Shown: positions 11,341 to 20,867, numbered from the stretch's first letter. The stretch: DNA of 54,998 nt from Verrucomicrobiia bacterium (GCA_035574275.1 DATLYY010000006.1:1-54998); one strand, 5' to 3'. Notes: a model not told the origin generated them from the letters alone. Translations and numbers: made by a program.

Positions 11341-11504
11341 GCGTTTTTAAGTTAATAAATATCAATGAGTTTGGCAAGGAAAATGACTTAAAAACCAATT
11401 CCCAACAATTAATTTAACCCCTTGTGTTTTAACGGCTTGCAGGAAAGAGGGAGCGGGCCGGTCGGATTTTAAAAATTCTCACCGAAAAACGGGCAAATTT
11501 GTGT

Positions 11505-12095
11505 TCAAAAATCCACTTTTATTTTGACCAAAAGTGTTTGTTTTTCCGCATCCGGCTCCAAGAAAATATTGCCAAGTTGCGGCACCCCTACGCCCGTGTC
11601 CTGCGACAAATGGGCGTCCACGTAGGCATCCAATATCGAAACCACCGTGGCCGCGGCGTAAAGCCATAAAAGCATGTTTCGATTATTGGTATGGAGACGG
11701 TAATCTTCAAGCCGTTGGAAGGACGACAAGCTCGTGTCGTTTTTGGCGTCAGAGGCCCGCTTCCACTCCGCGATCGCCGACCCCAGCAAAACACCCTGCC
11801 CGCCGGCCACGATTATCGCCTTGAAATATTTTTTGTTGTACACCTGACCCCAGCCCGGAATCGCCAGCGAACGCAGAAGCGCGCCGGTGGGGGAGCGAAG
11901 ATTGGATTTTTTCCCCGGCATTAAAGTGTCAGCTATCAGCGCGCGAGTGGGCGTGTCTGTTCCCTTGACGATGACGGTGTCGGTTTTCACCGGAGAATGC
12001 AGCGAATCGGTCAGAACGGTGTCCGGCTTGATCATCTGGGCGGAAGAGCCGGCGGCCAATCCGGAAAAAAGCAATAACAGAAACAGCCGGCTCAT
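11505..12095 (-). CDS. DUF5683 membrane protein
   Basis: 196 residues from the ATG at 12095, which opens with a signal-peptide-like stretch (MSRLFLLLLFSGLAAGSSAQ) and overlaps the stop of the lipid kinase gene by 4 bp. An ATG at 12134 is in frame but lies inside that gene. After a Thr/Asp-rich segment comes the DUF5683 core SPTGALLRSLAIPGWGQVYN (glycine-rich, ending in GWGQxYN), followed by two membrane segments. Function is unknown; the family is common in Bacteroidetes-related genomes. Coupling to the lipid kinase hints at an envelope role. Confidence 0.75.
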   Translation of the reverse strand: MSRLFLLLLFSGLAAGSSAQMIKPDTVLTDSLHSPVKTDTVIVKGTDTPTRALIADTLMPGKKSNLRSPTGALLRSLAIPGWGQVYNKKYFKAIIVAGGQGVLLGSAIAEWKRASDAKNDTSLSSFQRLEDYRLHTNNRNMLLWLYAAATVVSILDAYVDAHLSQDTGVGVPQLGNIFLEPDAEKQTLLVKIKVDF

Positions 12096-12976
12096 TGCCG
12101 CACCAAAAAGGGAAGTTTTTGCGGGGCGATGCAAATCGTTATCGGAAAGTTCATCTGCACCGGATCCCCGTCGATATGCAGAGGCGTTCCGGCGGGGGCC
12201 TTGATGGCGATGTTTTTGGCGCGGTAAATCTTGGTGAATTCCAGCCGGGTGTGTTTTCCCTTGAACAATTTGGGAAAATTCCAGAGTATCTGCTTTCTAC
12301 TCACCCCTTCGACCAGGCAGAGGTCCAAAATCCCGTCATCCGGAACCGCATCCGGCGTCAGGAAAAACCCACCCCCTACGCGGGGCCCGTTTCCGACTGA
12401 AAGGGAAGTGGCCTTGACCGTGCGGGAGAGGGATTCGAATTTCAACTCGAGGTCAAAAGGGGTAAGCTGCTTGGATTCCGAAAGCAAAGCCCGCACATAG
12501 CGCAGTTTCCCCGGCCAGTTTTTGAACTTGTCGCTGGCGGCGGCCACCTGGGCGTCGAATCCCACGCCAAAGGAGTTGAAAAAGTACCGTCCGTCCGCCA
12601 GCCCCACATCCAGTTTGATTTCCCGCGCCCGGATGTATTCGGCGGCGAAGCTTTTCGGGTTGGTTGGAAATTTCGACAGATGACAGATGTCGTTCCCGGC
12701 GCCGGCGGGGTAGAGGTTCACCGGGATGTTTTTCCCCAAAAAATAGGGCGCGATTCTCGCAAATGTTCCGTCTCCCCCGACAATGAGAACCCGGCTCCAG
12801 CGCAGCTCGGCGCTTCTCCACCAGCGGTTCAAATCCTCCAAATTGGGGCACAGGTAGTTCCCCACTTCGAAATTTTCGGACAGGGCCTGGGTCAAAGCCG
12901 AAATCAGCTCCTTGGCCTTGCCGCTGCCGGCCTCCGGGTTGCCCCACAAAAGCAGTTTCGGTTTCAAAGCCGCCAT
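12092..12976 (-). CDS. Diacylglycerol/sphingosine kinase-type lipid kinase
   Basis: 294 residues of the DAGK catalytic family (YegS/DgkB-like), which phosphorylates diacylglycerol or related lipids with ATP at the inner face of the membrane. The nucleotide motif is GGDG at residues 67-70, followed by PAGAGNDI at 90-97, where this family usually has GTxND. A C-terminal beta-sandwich lobe carries GVGFDAQVAA and DDGILDLCLVEG. The lipid substrate cannot be told from sequence. It is translationally coupled to the DUF5683 gene. Confidence 0.85.
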   Translation of the reverse strand: MAALKPKLLLWGNPEAGSGKAKELISALTQALSENFEVGNYLCPNLEDLNRWWRSAELRWSRVLIVGGDGTFARIAPYFLGKNIPVNLYPAGAGNDICHLSKFPTNPKSFAAEYIRAREIKLDVGLADGRYFFNSFGVGFDAQVAAASDKFKNWPGKLRYVRALLSESKQLTPFDLELKFESLSRTVKATSLSVGNGPRVGGGFFLTPDAVPDDGILDLCLVEGVSRKQILWNFPKLFKGKHTRLEFTKIYRAKNIAIKAPAGTPLHIDGDPVQMNFPITICIAPQKLPFLVRQ

Positions 12977-13099
12977 AGCCGACTATAATATCCAAAAAAG
13001 CCAATGTCGCCAAGTTTTTTGTTGGCTTTGTCCCCTGCGGTCAAGGGGTATGGATAATGCCTTGCCCGTCAAATGGTTAACATATAAGTAAAAAATCCC

Positions 13100-13222
13100 T
13101 TGACAAGTTAAGGTCCGGTTGTTTTATTGCTAACAATACGAGTGGGGTGACTCACTCCACTAAGCTACTGTCTACTTAGCGAAGCAAGCCGCTCCCCCGA
13201 AGGAAGAGGACTTTTTGTTTTA
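13100..13222 (+). promoter_or_regulatory. Promoter and structured leader of the Asp-box protein gene
   Basis: The 374-base gap between the lipid kinase and the Asp-box gene contains no other gene. TTGACA lies at 13100-13105, with only a weak -10 (TTTATT, 13123-13128). Then come a near-perfect hairpin at 13141-13161 (AGTGG.GTGA/TCAC.CCACT), a second hairpin CTAAG/CTTAG at 13160-13179, a GC-rich stretch and a T-rich run at 13211-13222, like an attenuator. I could not match it to a known riboswitch. Confidence 0.35.
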
Positions 13223-13350
13223 TGATTGGACTGTTGCAGCGTTTTTCCGAACCCCCGGTGCTTCGTTGTGAAGAGAAAAAAGCCAAAAATTCGGTTGACA
13301 ATCCCCTGTTGTGCCTCATCTTACAGGCAGGACAAAACAGGGAGGTTGTT

Positions 13351-14757
13351 ATGAATACATTGTCGATCTCTGCCGGGCTCTTCCTCTTCGCTTTTACATC
13401 CTTAGCTTTTTCTCAACCCGCCAATATCTATTATTTCTCCGGCGATGTGGACTTGGGGGTGGATTTTACCCTGTTTCAAAGTTCTGGCCAGCATTATATC
13501 GGGGCAAAGGGGGACACGGTTTACGTGGTAACTTCCAATGGCTGGACGTGGTGTTCAAAATCCACGGATGGGGGCCGAACCTTTGGCTGGCCACCGGTGC
13601 GGGTGAATTCCACTGCGGAGGCCTACAACCCCTCAATGCGGGTGGACACGGCGGGGGTTGTCTATGTGGCCTATCAGGATGAGTATGCGGACATCCGCTT
13701 TACCAAGTCGACCGACGGGGGGGTGAGTTTTACTCCGGGCATTAAAGTGAACGATGACACCATTCCCGAAACTGGCCAAGAAATGCCAGTTATTAATATA
13801 AACAATAAGGGACAGATATTTGTCGCATGGCAGGACCAGCGGAATATTCCTCGACCTGGGAGGACAGTTTTTACTGCAACAAGCTTTGATGGAGGACTAA
13901 GCTTCACGCCCAACGTTCAAGTGAGCGAGCCTGGTACAACCGCCGGCGGACCGGATATTGCCGCTGACGATAGCGGTAAAGTCTACGCCATCTATGTAGG
14001 AACTACCAGCGGGCAGCGAGGAATAGTCTTTGCTCGAAGTAACGATTCAGGGCAAAGTTATAGCCATTATACGCTAGCAAATGACCCGCCATGGTCAGGC
14101 GGTTCTCCCAGTTTGGCCATATTTCCTCCCCACATAGGCGTTGTTTGGCCGGCGAGTCGTGTGGTGGGTGACAGTCTCGAAATTACGATTCGTTTTTCTA
14201 CGAGTGGCGATTACGGTCAAACTTTCTTCCCCAGCGTGCGGGTGGATGACGATACCACCGCTGATTTTAAGTTGTCGGTACTGCAAGCATCCCTCTTTAT
14301 TCATAGGGATACTTTTTTTGTCAGTTGGACTGAAGAGCGTTTGGGCCGATTTCGTGACGTACTTTTTAGCTACAGCGCCGATACCGGGCGAACTTTCGCT
14401 CCCAGCAAGCAGGCCAATTCGGACACACTAACCGTTGCTGGTTCCCCGTCGCTGGCTTTAAACGAGGGAGGTAAGGCCTTTGTGGTGTGGCTTGACCCTC
14501 GGCGCGACCCCTTGTTCGGAGAGAATTGGCACCCTTTTGTGTCTGTCGGGTACCCGTTCCATTTGAAAGGGGACTTAAACTTGGACTGGCTGCTTTCGGC
14601 TACGGACGTTGTTACCCTAATAAACGCCGTTTTTCTGAACTTACCCTTTCCGGCTCCCTTTGAGAATGCGGACGCTAATTGCGACGGAATACTACGGCCC
14701 GCCGATGTGGTCTTGGAATTGCTGGCAGTATTTTTGTATGAACCTTTCCCTTGTTAA
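13351..14757 (+). CDS. Secreted Asp-box (BNR-like) protein with dockerin-like end
   Basis: 468 residues from the ATG at 13351, chosen because GGGAGGTTGTT precedes it and a signal peptide follows (MNTLSISAGLFLFAFTSLAF). At least five Asp-box-like repeats (STDGGRTFGWPPVRVN, STDGGVSFTPGIKVN, SFDGGLSFTPNVQVS, SNDSGQSY, SADTGRTFAP) indicate a sialidase-type beta-propeller. I see no sialidase arginine triad, so it may bind rather than cleave glycans. The last 65 residues form a dockerin-like module; its first calcium loop is degenerate (GDLNLDWLLSATD) and the second better (DANCDGILRPAD). An earlier in-frame ATG at 13222 would hide the signal peptide. Confidence 0.75.
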   Translation: MNTLSISAGLFLFAFTSLAFSQPANIYYFSGDVDLGVDFTLFQSSGQHYIGAKGDTVYVVTSNGWTWCSKSTDGGRTFGWPPVRVNSTAEAYNPSMRVDTAGVVYVAYQDEYADIRFTKSTDGGVSFTPGIKVNDDTIPETGQEMPVININNKGQIFVAWQDQRNIPRPGRTVFTATSFDGGLSFTPNVQVSEPGTTAGGPDIAADDSGKVYAIYVGTTSGQRGIVFARSNDSGQSYSHYTLANDPPWSGGSPSLAIFPPHIGVVWPASRVVGDSLEITIRFSTSGDYGQTFFPSVRVDDDTTADFKLSVLQASLFIHRDTFFVSWTEERLGRFRDVLFSYSADTGRTFAPSKQANSDTLTVAGSPSLALNEGGKAFVVWLDPRRDPLFGENWHPFVSVGYPFHLKGDLNLDWLLSATDVVTLINAVFLNLPFPAPFENADANCDGILRPADVVLELLAVFLYEPFPC

Positions 14758-14898
14758 GAATGCCTGATTATGAGTCACTTTCCAAAGTGGCATCCGTTCA
14801 ATTGTAGACCTCCTCCAATACGAGGCAGTCGTTCAGCTTTTTTGAAACCAGAAGTTACTTTGTTACGATTTTTGACCCAATTGCAAATGGGAGGATTT

Positions 14899-17880
14899 AT
14901 GAAAGTGATAGGAATTATATTCGGAGCGCTGGTCCTGGCAATTGGCCTCTTTGCTCCGGGAAAGAGTCTGGAGCAAATTCCCGGTCGCCTCTATGTAATT
15001 TTCAAACCGGATAGGGCCACTCCCTATCGGCAGCCCAGCGGTTTCATTTCCAGCGGGATTTCCCGCATCGACTCAATCAACTTGGCCAATGGAATGCGGT
15101 CGTTCACGAGCATGGCGTCGGGCTGCGCACCTTGTTCTTCGCTTGTTCGAAACGACTACCTCGTGGTTTTTCCGGACACCGCCAACATTTCGGCCATAGC
15201 CAGCGCGTACTTGGCGGATACGAACGTCCGCTGGGCCAGCCCACGGTATTACACCGATTTTTCTTTTACTCCCAACGATTCGTTTTTCGCCAAGCCCTCT
15301 CCCTCCGCAACTTTTTCCAGCTACCAGTGGCCGCTGGATTCCACGCACTTGCAAATGGAAAAGGCCTGGGACATTACCAAAGGGGATACAAGCGTGGTTA
15401 TCGCGATCTTGGACAGTTGGCATGCTTGGCGGCACCCGGATTTGGAGACGACCGCTTGGATAAACTCCGGCGAAGACAGGAACGGAAATGGCCGTTTCGA
15501 CGCCGTTGCCTATCCAACCGGCGACTTGGACAACGTGGACAATGACACCGACGGCTATATTGACAACGTGCTTGGTTATCACTTTGATTATTACAGCGAT
15601 GAGACGGGGGAGTGGATTGCGGGCAATCCCAATCCGGAACCGATGTTGAATTCCATCTGGGATACTATTAATTTTTGGGGTGGTAGCCCCCCTCCAAATT
15701 ATTTCCTTTTTAACCATGGTTCCCGGACTTGGGGTAATGTCGCCGCAAAAGCCAACAACAATCGGGGAGTGGCCGGGTCCGCCTTCAACTGCCGCGCCAT
15801 GCCAGTCGGATTCGACCGTGAGGTTTGGCCGGTCGTATCTCCTCTTTGTTTCACACTTCAGATGAAGCTTAAGCACGGAGTACCCCACGTCGTGAATATG
15901 AGTTTCGCCACGGACGCCACACCAACGGACAGCGTCATTCTGGACTCTCTTTATCGACTGGGAGTCGTCTTGGTAGCGGCCGCAGGTAATGGCTTACCAG
16001 TCACAGATACCGCAAAGTATCCAGCCCGTCATCCTAAAGTGCTCTCCGTAGCAGCCACAGACAGCAACGACTACCGGGCAGATTTCTCGAACGTCAATTC
16101 CACCGTTGACCTCTCAGCTCCCGGATTCAATTATATGGTCTTCCACGGCTTTGATGCGGATAGCAACAAATCGGTGGGGTATCGATACGCCTCTGTAGAT
16201 AGTATCAGCTCGTATACTCCGTATGTTATGTCGGGTACCTCCTTTTCTTCACCGCAAACTGCGGGAGTGGCTGTCTTGTTGCGCTCACTTTTCCCCTCTT
16301 GGGGACCAGACCAGATTATAGCCAAGTTGAGAAGCTCAACGGACACGATCCGATGTTGTCGGGCGGGCTCAAACCCACAACAGGAATCTACATTCATTAC
16401 TTCTGGAAAACTTGGTACCGGGCGGCTGAATGCCTTTAAAGCGGTGACGTTTTACGACACCATCCCCAAAGCTCAAACGGATACAACTCTCTCTGGAACA
16501 ATCTATGTTTCCGGTGACCTTCTAATTCCGGCAGGAAAGACGGTAACGTTGAATCCGGGGACGGTTTTGAAATTCTACCCGGGTGATATTTTTAACAAAG
16601 GTTCGGCTGCCAAACGGGGAGAAATAATCGTGAAGGGGACGTTGGTGGCGATCGGGAATCAAAACGATTCAATAAAATTCATCTCCTACCGTGCTACCCC
16701 GCAGGATACGGACTGGTACGCGGTGCGGGTTGACTCCGGCGGTTCTTTCAATGCGGTATACTGCCAGTTCAAGAACGCATATGCGGGAATCGATTATAAA
16801 AATTCGGCCTCCGATTCGGTAAAGTACTGTCTGTTCGAGAAAAACTATATGTACGGGATTATAAGTAAAAATCCCAAGCTGAAAATTCTCAACAGCAGCT
16901 TTATTGACCAGCGCAACTATGCCGTCTATTTGGATCAAGCCGATGACACAGTGAGCGGCTGTTATTTCAAGAATAATCAGTACGGCATCAATGCCTACAA
17001 ATCCTACGGCAAGGTTTCCAACAACACCATCATCGCCAAGGATTACACCGGCACGTTCGGTTTTCGGGCCGAAGGGTACCAAGCCGGGGAGACCCGGATA
17101 TTGGACTTTACCAACAATCTGGACAGCGGGCAATTCTTCGATGCGGCAGTAGTGGCCAACAATCGGGTGAAAGTGCAGTGCTCCCGCATACGCATCGTCC
17201 GGCAGGCGATTTTCCCGGTGCCCGACCCGCCGCCTTCAAATATTGGTATTCTCAATGAAGCTGAACACCCCGTTACCGTGCGAACCACCGTGATGCGGGT
17301 GGGGGGCTACACCAGCAATGCCGCCCCCAACGTGCAGGTGGACGGGGGAACGCCCATCGATTTGGGACAAACCGGCGCAGATGCCGGAAACAACTCCATA
17401 GTGCCGGGAACGGGAGGAAAAGCCGTTTTGAATAACACCGGCAATATGGTCTTGGCGCAAAATAACTGGTGGGGAACGGCCAGTCCCCCTCCTTCATATT
17501 TCTCCGGATCGGTCACTCATTCCCCCGACCTCGGTTCGGAACCGACCCCTTGTTCCCCCGTTCCACGGATTACGCCCGGCGGTGAAACCGGGAATTTGCC
17601 CTTGGCCTTTTCGCTGGGGCAAAATTATCCCAACCCATTCAATCCCACCACGACCATAAGTTTCTCGCTACCCTTGGCCGAAAAGGTAGTTCTGACGATT
17701 TACAACATCTTGGGACAAAAAGTCAGAACGCTCGCGGATGGTGAAAAACCGGCAGGCACGCATCGACTGATTTGGGACGGCAAGGATGGGAGCGGAAGGG
17801 TTGTTTCGAGTGGGCTTTACCTTTACAAGCTTGAGACGGTTAGTTTCAGAGAAGTAAAACGGATGATATTCCTGAAGTGA
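14899..17880 (+). CDS. Subtilisin-like protease with beta-helix and type IX-like sorting domain
   Basis: 993 residues from the ATG at 14899, preceded by GGGAGGATTT and followed by a signal peptide; an in-frame ATG at 14770 is less likely. The S8 triad is Asp172 (AILDSWHAWRHPDL), His273 (FNHGSRTWG) and Ser448 (MSGTSFSSPQTAGVAV), with the oxyanion Asn in AAAGNG. The Asp and His motifs depart from the usual DTG and HGT. Residues of about 550-860 form a right-handed beta-helix of the pectate-lyase type. The last 85 residues are a FlgD-like module (NYPNPFNPTTTISF, YNILGQKVRTL, SSGLYLYKLE) that serves as a type IX sorting signal in Bacteroidetes. Probably exported and surface-attached. Confidence 0.88.
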   Translation: MKVIGIIFGALVLAIGLFAPGKSLEQIPGRLYVIFKPDRATPYRQPSGFISSGISRIDSINLANGMRSFTSMASGCAPCSSLVRNDYLVVFPDTANISAIASAYLADTNVRWASPRYYTDFSFTPNDSFFAKPSPSATFSSYQWPLDSTHLQMEKAWDITKGDTSVVIAILDSWHAWRHPDLETTAWINSGEDRNGNGRFDAVAYPTGDLDNVDNDTDGYIDNVLGYHFDYYSDETGEWIAGNPNPEPMLNSIWDTINFWGGSPPPNYFLFNHGSRTWGNVAAKANNNRGVAGSAFNCRAMPVGFDREVWPVVSPLCFTLQMKLKHGVPHVVNMSFATDATPTDSVILDSLYRLGVVLVAAAGNGLPVTDTAKYPARHPKVLSVAATDSNDYRADFSNVNSTVDLSAPGFNYMVFHGFDADSNKSVGYRYASVDSISSYTPYVMSGTSFSSPQTAGVAVLLRSLFPSWGPDQIIAKLRSSTDTIRCCRAGSNPQQESTFITSGKLGTGRLNAFKAVTFYDTIPKAQTDTTLSGTIYVSGDLLIPAGKTVTLNPGTVLKFYPGDIFNKGSAAKRGEIIVKGTLVAIGNQNDSIKFISYRATPQDTDWYAVRVDSGGSFNAVYCQFKNAYAGIDYKNSASDSVKYCLFEKNYMYGIISKNPKLKILNSSFIDQRNYAVYLDQADDTVSGCYFKNNQYGINAYKSYGKVSNNTIIAKDYTGTFGFRAEGYQAGETRILDFTNNLDSGQFFDAAVVANNRVKVQCSRIRIVRQAIFPVPDPPPSNIGILNEAEHPVTVRTTVMRVGGYTSNAAPNVQVDGGTPIDLGQTGADAGNNSIVPGTGGKAVLNNTGNMVLAQNNWWGTASPPPSYFSGSVTHSPDLGSEPTPCSPVPRITPGGETGNLPLAFSLGQNYPNPFNPTTTISFSLPLAEKVVLTIYNILGQKVRTLADGEKPAGTHRLIWDGKDGSGRVVSSGLYLYKLETVSFREVKRMIFLK

Positions 17881-17913
17881 TGGTTCGAAAACTCAAATTC
17901 GGTCTTGCCCTGC

Positions 17914-17952
17914 TCCCCTCTCCATTCTATGGAGAGGGGCCGGGGGTGAGGT
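17914..17952. repeat. Dispersed CCCCTCTCC hairpin element
   Basis: CCCCTCTCC (17915-17923), a 7-base loop and GGAGAGGGG (17931-17939), followed by CCGGGGGTGAGG. Elements of this type (CCCTCTCC...GGAGAGGG plus a GGGGTGAGG tail) are widely scattered in intergenic regions of many bacteria. There is no T-tract, so terminator function is doubtful. Confidence 0.6.
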
Positions 17953-17969
17953 GAAAATAGGAGGAAAAA

Positions 17970-18497
17970 ATGAAAAAATTATATCTGGCATTCGCGATAG
18001 CCCTGATGTTTTCAGGTTCGGTCTGGGCGGACAGTATAAAATTGACCACCACCACCTCGGCCTCGGCCGATAAAGTGGGGGATGTGACAAGACCGGGGCT
18101 GCTTTTCAAATTTGAACTTCCTGCTGAATTGGAAAACGCCCGGATTGACTTGGCCTATCTGCGATTCAAAGTCGAAGCGGATACGGCCGGGCAGGCCATC
18201 GGCTTGCTCGTCCGGCCAATGCTGGAATCCTGGACTTCCGGCTCGAAGCTATTTGCCCTTTCCGATTCCACCGCTTCCCCCTACCATGTCAATTATGGCC
18301 GGCTTTCGCTCAAGAACGGCTCGGGAAAAATAGAAATGACCCAGACGGTGAAGGCATGGCAAACCGGCGAACTAAGCAATCTTGGGCTCTTGGTTTACCC
18401 GGATGAGGCAAAGGAGGGCTCTTTCCAGTTGCAAAATCTGCCCGGTGGTGGCGTGGCGGAATTGGAAATCTTCTACACGGCTCCGGCGAAAGAGTAA
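17970..18497 (+). CDS. Secreted DNRLRE-like protein
   Basis: 175 residues: a signal peptide (about 1-20, ending VWA) then one beta-rich domain. The pattern ARIDLAYLRFKV, MLESWTSGS, VKAWQTGELSNLGLLVYP and a final ELEIFYT resembles DNRLRE domains, beta-sandwiches found in exported surface proteins of FCB-type bacteria and thought to bind carbohydrate. There is no sorting or dockerin module, so it may be periplasmic or carried by a partner. GGAGG stands about 6 bases before the ATG. A strong terminator follows. Confidence 0.6.
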   Translation: MKKLYLAFAIALMFSGSVWADSIKLTTTTSASADKVGDVTRPGLLFKFELPAELENARIDLAYLRFKVEADTAGQAIGLLVRPMLESWTSGSKLFALSDSTASPYHVNYGRLSLKNGSGKIEMTQTVKAWQTGELSNLGLLVYPDEAKEGSFQLQNLPGGGVAELEIFYTAPAKE

Positions 18498-18516
18498 CGG
18501 AGAAACTCCGAAGAAA

Positions 18517-18550
18517 AGCCCCCGACAAAAATCGGGGGCTTTTTGTTTGT
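18517..18550 (+). terminator. Intrinsic terminator
   Basis: AGCCCCCGA (18517-18525) pairs with TCGGGGGCT (18532-18540), loop CAAAAA, followed by TTTTTGTTTG. It ends the DNRLRE-like gene before the SRP RNA. Confidence 0.9.
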
Positions 18551-18584
18551 TGCTAAGTTTCTGCTTTCGGGCTATCTTCCTTTC

Positions 18585-18681
18585 GGCCAGGTCCGGCGCA
18601 CAGAAGGAGTGTCAAACCCCGCCAGGGCCGGAAGGCAGCAACGGTAGATAACGACTTTTGGTGCCGCCGGGCCACCTGGCC
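18585..18681 (+). ncRNA. ffs: Signal recognition particle RNA, small bacterial type (4.5S)
   Basis: 97 nt closed by a perfect 8-bp stem GGCCAGGT/ACCTGGCC (18585-18592 and 18674-18681). The tip carries the SRP signature GGCCGGAAGGCAGCAAC: a GGAA tetraloop flanked by the symmetric internal loop bound by the Ffh M domain. It binds Ffh (gene at 52771-54096) and directs ribosomes making membrane proteins to FtsY. It lies directly before dnaX, a common arrangement in bacteria. A T-rich stretch follows the stem. Confidence 0.95.
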
Positions 18682-18687
18682 TTTCTT

Positions 18688-18724
18688 AAAACAGGGATTA
18701 GGGATCAGGGATTAGTGATTAGTA
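18688..18724. repeat. GGGATTAG-type dispersed repeat, copy 1
   Basis: AAACAGGGATTAGGGATCAG followed by GGATTAGTGATTAG, a run of near-heptamers. A related copy in opposite orientation lies at 44183-44221. Both sit in intergenic spaces. Confidence 0.5.
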
Positions 18725-18765
18725 AAGACGCAAAGAGCGCTTATCTCATTTTCGGAAGACGGTAA

Positions 18766-20526
18766 ATGTCCTATTTGGTTTTAGCGCGGAAGTACCGGCC
18801 GGCGACCTTTGACGAGGTCGCGGCGCAGGATTTGGTCGTCTCCACCCTTAAATCTGCCATTGAAAAGGGGAAGGTCTCCCACGCCTATTTGTTCACCGGC
18901 CCGCGCGGCTCGGGAAAAACCACCGTCGCCCGCATCCTTGCCAAAGCGTTGAATTGCGAAAAAGGGCCGACTGCCAAACCCTGCAACGTTTGCCCCCGCT
19001 GCAAGGATATCACCGCCGGGGTCAGTTTGGATGTGATTGAAATCGACGGGGCCTCGCACAATTCGGTCGATGACGTCCGGGAACTGAACGAAAACGTCCG
19101 CTACGCCACGGCCGGCGGGCATCGCATCTACATCATCGATGAAGTGCACATGCTTTCCGGGGCGGCCTTCAACGCCCTTTTGAAAACGCTCGAAGAGCCG
19201 CCATCCCACGCCGCTTTCGTTCTGGCCACCACCGAGGTCTCAAAAATTCCCGCTACCATCCTTTCCCGCTGCCAGCGCTTCGATTTTCGCCGCATTCCGC
19301 CGCCGGCTTTGTCAACCACCCTGCAAAACATCTGCAACAAGGAGGGAATCGAAATCGAGCCGGAGGCCCTGGCCATCCTCGTGCGCAAGGCGGACGGGTC
19401 ACTCCGGGATGGACTTTCACTTCTGGATCAAGTTTGGACGCTCTCCGGCGGAAAAATCTCCAAGGATTCGGTGGAACAGGCCCTCGGACTAATCGGGCTG
19501 GAGATATTTTTTGATTTGACGGATGCCTTTGCCCAAAAAGACGCCGCCAAAACACTCTCTGTTTTCGACCGTGTGGTTGAAAAGGGGGCGGATATCGAGG
19601 ATTTTTTGGACCAACTGCTTTACCACTTACGCAATCTGTTGATTGCCCGGTTAAAGTCACATTCCGAGGAACTCTTGGGGCTTTCAGAAACGGAAAGACA
19701 GGAATACTCAAAGCGGGCCGGGCAGTTGTCGGAAGGGGATCTCCTGAGGATGATGAAGGTAGTTTCCGATTTGAAACTGAATTTGAGCCGGCTGGCCGAC
19801 CCGAAAATTCTGGTTGAGGCCGAGCTGGTCAAGCTCGCCTGGCTTGATTCCACCGTCGATTTGAAAGAGGTTTTGGAAAATCTGGAAAGCGGGGGGAGCG
19901 GTTCGGCTTCGTTAAGCCACGGCTCAAAGGCCGGTTCTTCAACCGGCATTTCCGGCTCGTATTCCGCCGCCGGCGTTGCACCTACGGGGACACCCGTGCG
20001 CACCTCCAATTTTGCCTCCAGTCCATCGAACGCCCAAAGGCCGCAGAATCTTGGAGATCTCCCGCCCGCTGCAGTGGCTTCCGTTCCCCCAACGGTTTCG
20101 ATTGCTTCCGGCAAGGAAGTAGATGGCGCCGTCTGGAAACAAGTTTTGGACCGGTTGCGCAAAGAAAACCAGAACCCGGTCGCCGTCTCGCTGCTGGAAC
20201 AGTGTCAGCCTTACTTTGTAAAGGAGAACGAATTAGTATTGCCCTTCGGCCGCTCGTATGAAGGAATGGCCAAGCTGAAATTCGGCGGGCGGGGCAACGG
20301 ACGGACAATTTTAGACGAAGTATTGGCGGAGATTTTCGGCCGCAAAGTAGCTCTGAAACTCGAATTCGTCGCCAACGGCCCTACTGCTCCTCCAATTGCC
20401 CCGGTTCCGGCCTCAACCCGCATTTCCGTTGATGACTTTCTTGAAAAATATCCGGATTGGAAGGAAATCCGGGAGAAATTACAATTGGAAGCCATCGAGC
20501 GAAAACCCAACCCCCCTTCAAGCTGA
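18766..20526 (+). CDS. dnaX: DNA polymerase III subunit gamma/tau
   Basis: Clamp-loader ATPase of the replisome, 586 residues. Seen are Walker A GPRGSGKTT (about residues 45-53), the zinc motif CEKGPTAKPCNVCPRC, Walker B/DEVH (IIDEVHMLSG) and sensor SRCQRFDFRRI. A Ser/Gly/Pro-rich linker (about residues 375-440) leads to a C-terminal tau-type domain. I saw no obvious slippery A-run for a programmed frameshift to gamma. The order ffs-dnaX-ybaB is the common one. Confidence 0.97.
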   Translation: MSYLVLARKYRPATFDEVAAQDLVVSTLKSAIEKGKVSHAYLFTGPRGSGKTTVARILAKALNCEKGPTAKPCNVCPRCKDITAGVSLDVIEIDGASHNSVDDVRELNENVRYATAGGHRIYIIDEVHMLSGAAFNALLKTLEEPPSHAAFVLATTEVSKIPATILSRCQRFDFRRIPPPALSTTLQNICNKEGIEIEPEALAILVRKADGSLRDGLSLLDQVWTLSGGKISKDSVEQALGLIGLEIFFDLTDAFAQKDAAKTLSVFDRVVEKGADIEDFLDQLLYHLRNLLIARLKSHSEELLGLSETERQEYSKRAGQLSEGDLLRMMKVVSDLKLNLSRLADPKILVEAELVKLAWLDSTVDLKEVLENLESGGSGSASLSHGSKAGSSTGISGSYSAAGVAPTGTPVRTSNFASSPSNAQRPQNLGDLPPAAVASVPPTVSIASGKEVDGAVWKQVLDRLRKENQNPVAVSLLEQCQPYFVKENELVLPFGRSYEGMAKLKFGGRGNGRTILDEVLAEIFGRKVALKLEFVANGPTAPPIAPVPASTRISVDDFLEKYPDWKEIREKLQLEAIERKPNPPSS

Positions 20527-20543
20527 TTCACCCGGGAGAATAA

Positions 20544-20867
20544 ATGAAAGGTTTTGGGGACATTTTCAAGCAGGCCCAGCAGTTTCAGGAAAAACTGGCC
20601 AAAATTCAAGCCGAACTGGAGCAGGCCCGGGTGGAAGGCAGCTCCGGCGGGGGAATGGTTCGCGTCATCGCCAACGGCAAGCAGGAAATCATCGAGCTTA
20701 AAATCGAAAAAGAGGTGGTCAACCCCGAAGAGGTCGAGATGCTCCAGGACTTGATTCTGGCGGCCTTGGCTCAAGCCCGCGAGAAGGCCTCCACGCTTCA
20801 GCAGGAAAAGATGGCGGCCCTGACCGGCGGGCTCAAAATCCCCGGCCTGTCGGGGCTTGGAATGTAG
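20544..20867 (+). CDS. ybaB: Nucleoid-associated protein, YbaB/EbfC family
   Basis: 107 residues: an N-terminal helix (FGDIFKQAQQFQEKLAKIQA), a short sheet around GMVRVIANGKQEIIELKI and a C-terminal helix, the dimeric YbaB fold that binds DNA like tweezers. It is 17 bases downstream of dnaX, as in most bacteria. The usual next gene, recR, is missing; a secreted-protein gene follows after a promoter region instead. Confidence 0.95.
   Translation: MKGFGDIFKQAQQFQEKLAKIQAELEQARVEGSSGGGMVRVIANGKQEIIELKIEKEVVNPEEVEMLQDLILAALAQAREKASTLQQEKMAALTGGLKIPGLSGLGM

Noticed and set aside
13222-13350. N-terminal extension of the Asp-box protein from an in-frame ATG
   Set aside because: It would bury a clear signal peptide; the ATG at 13351 has a good ribosome-binding site.
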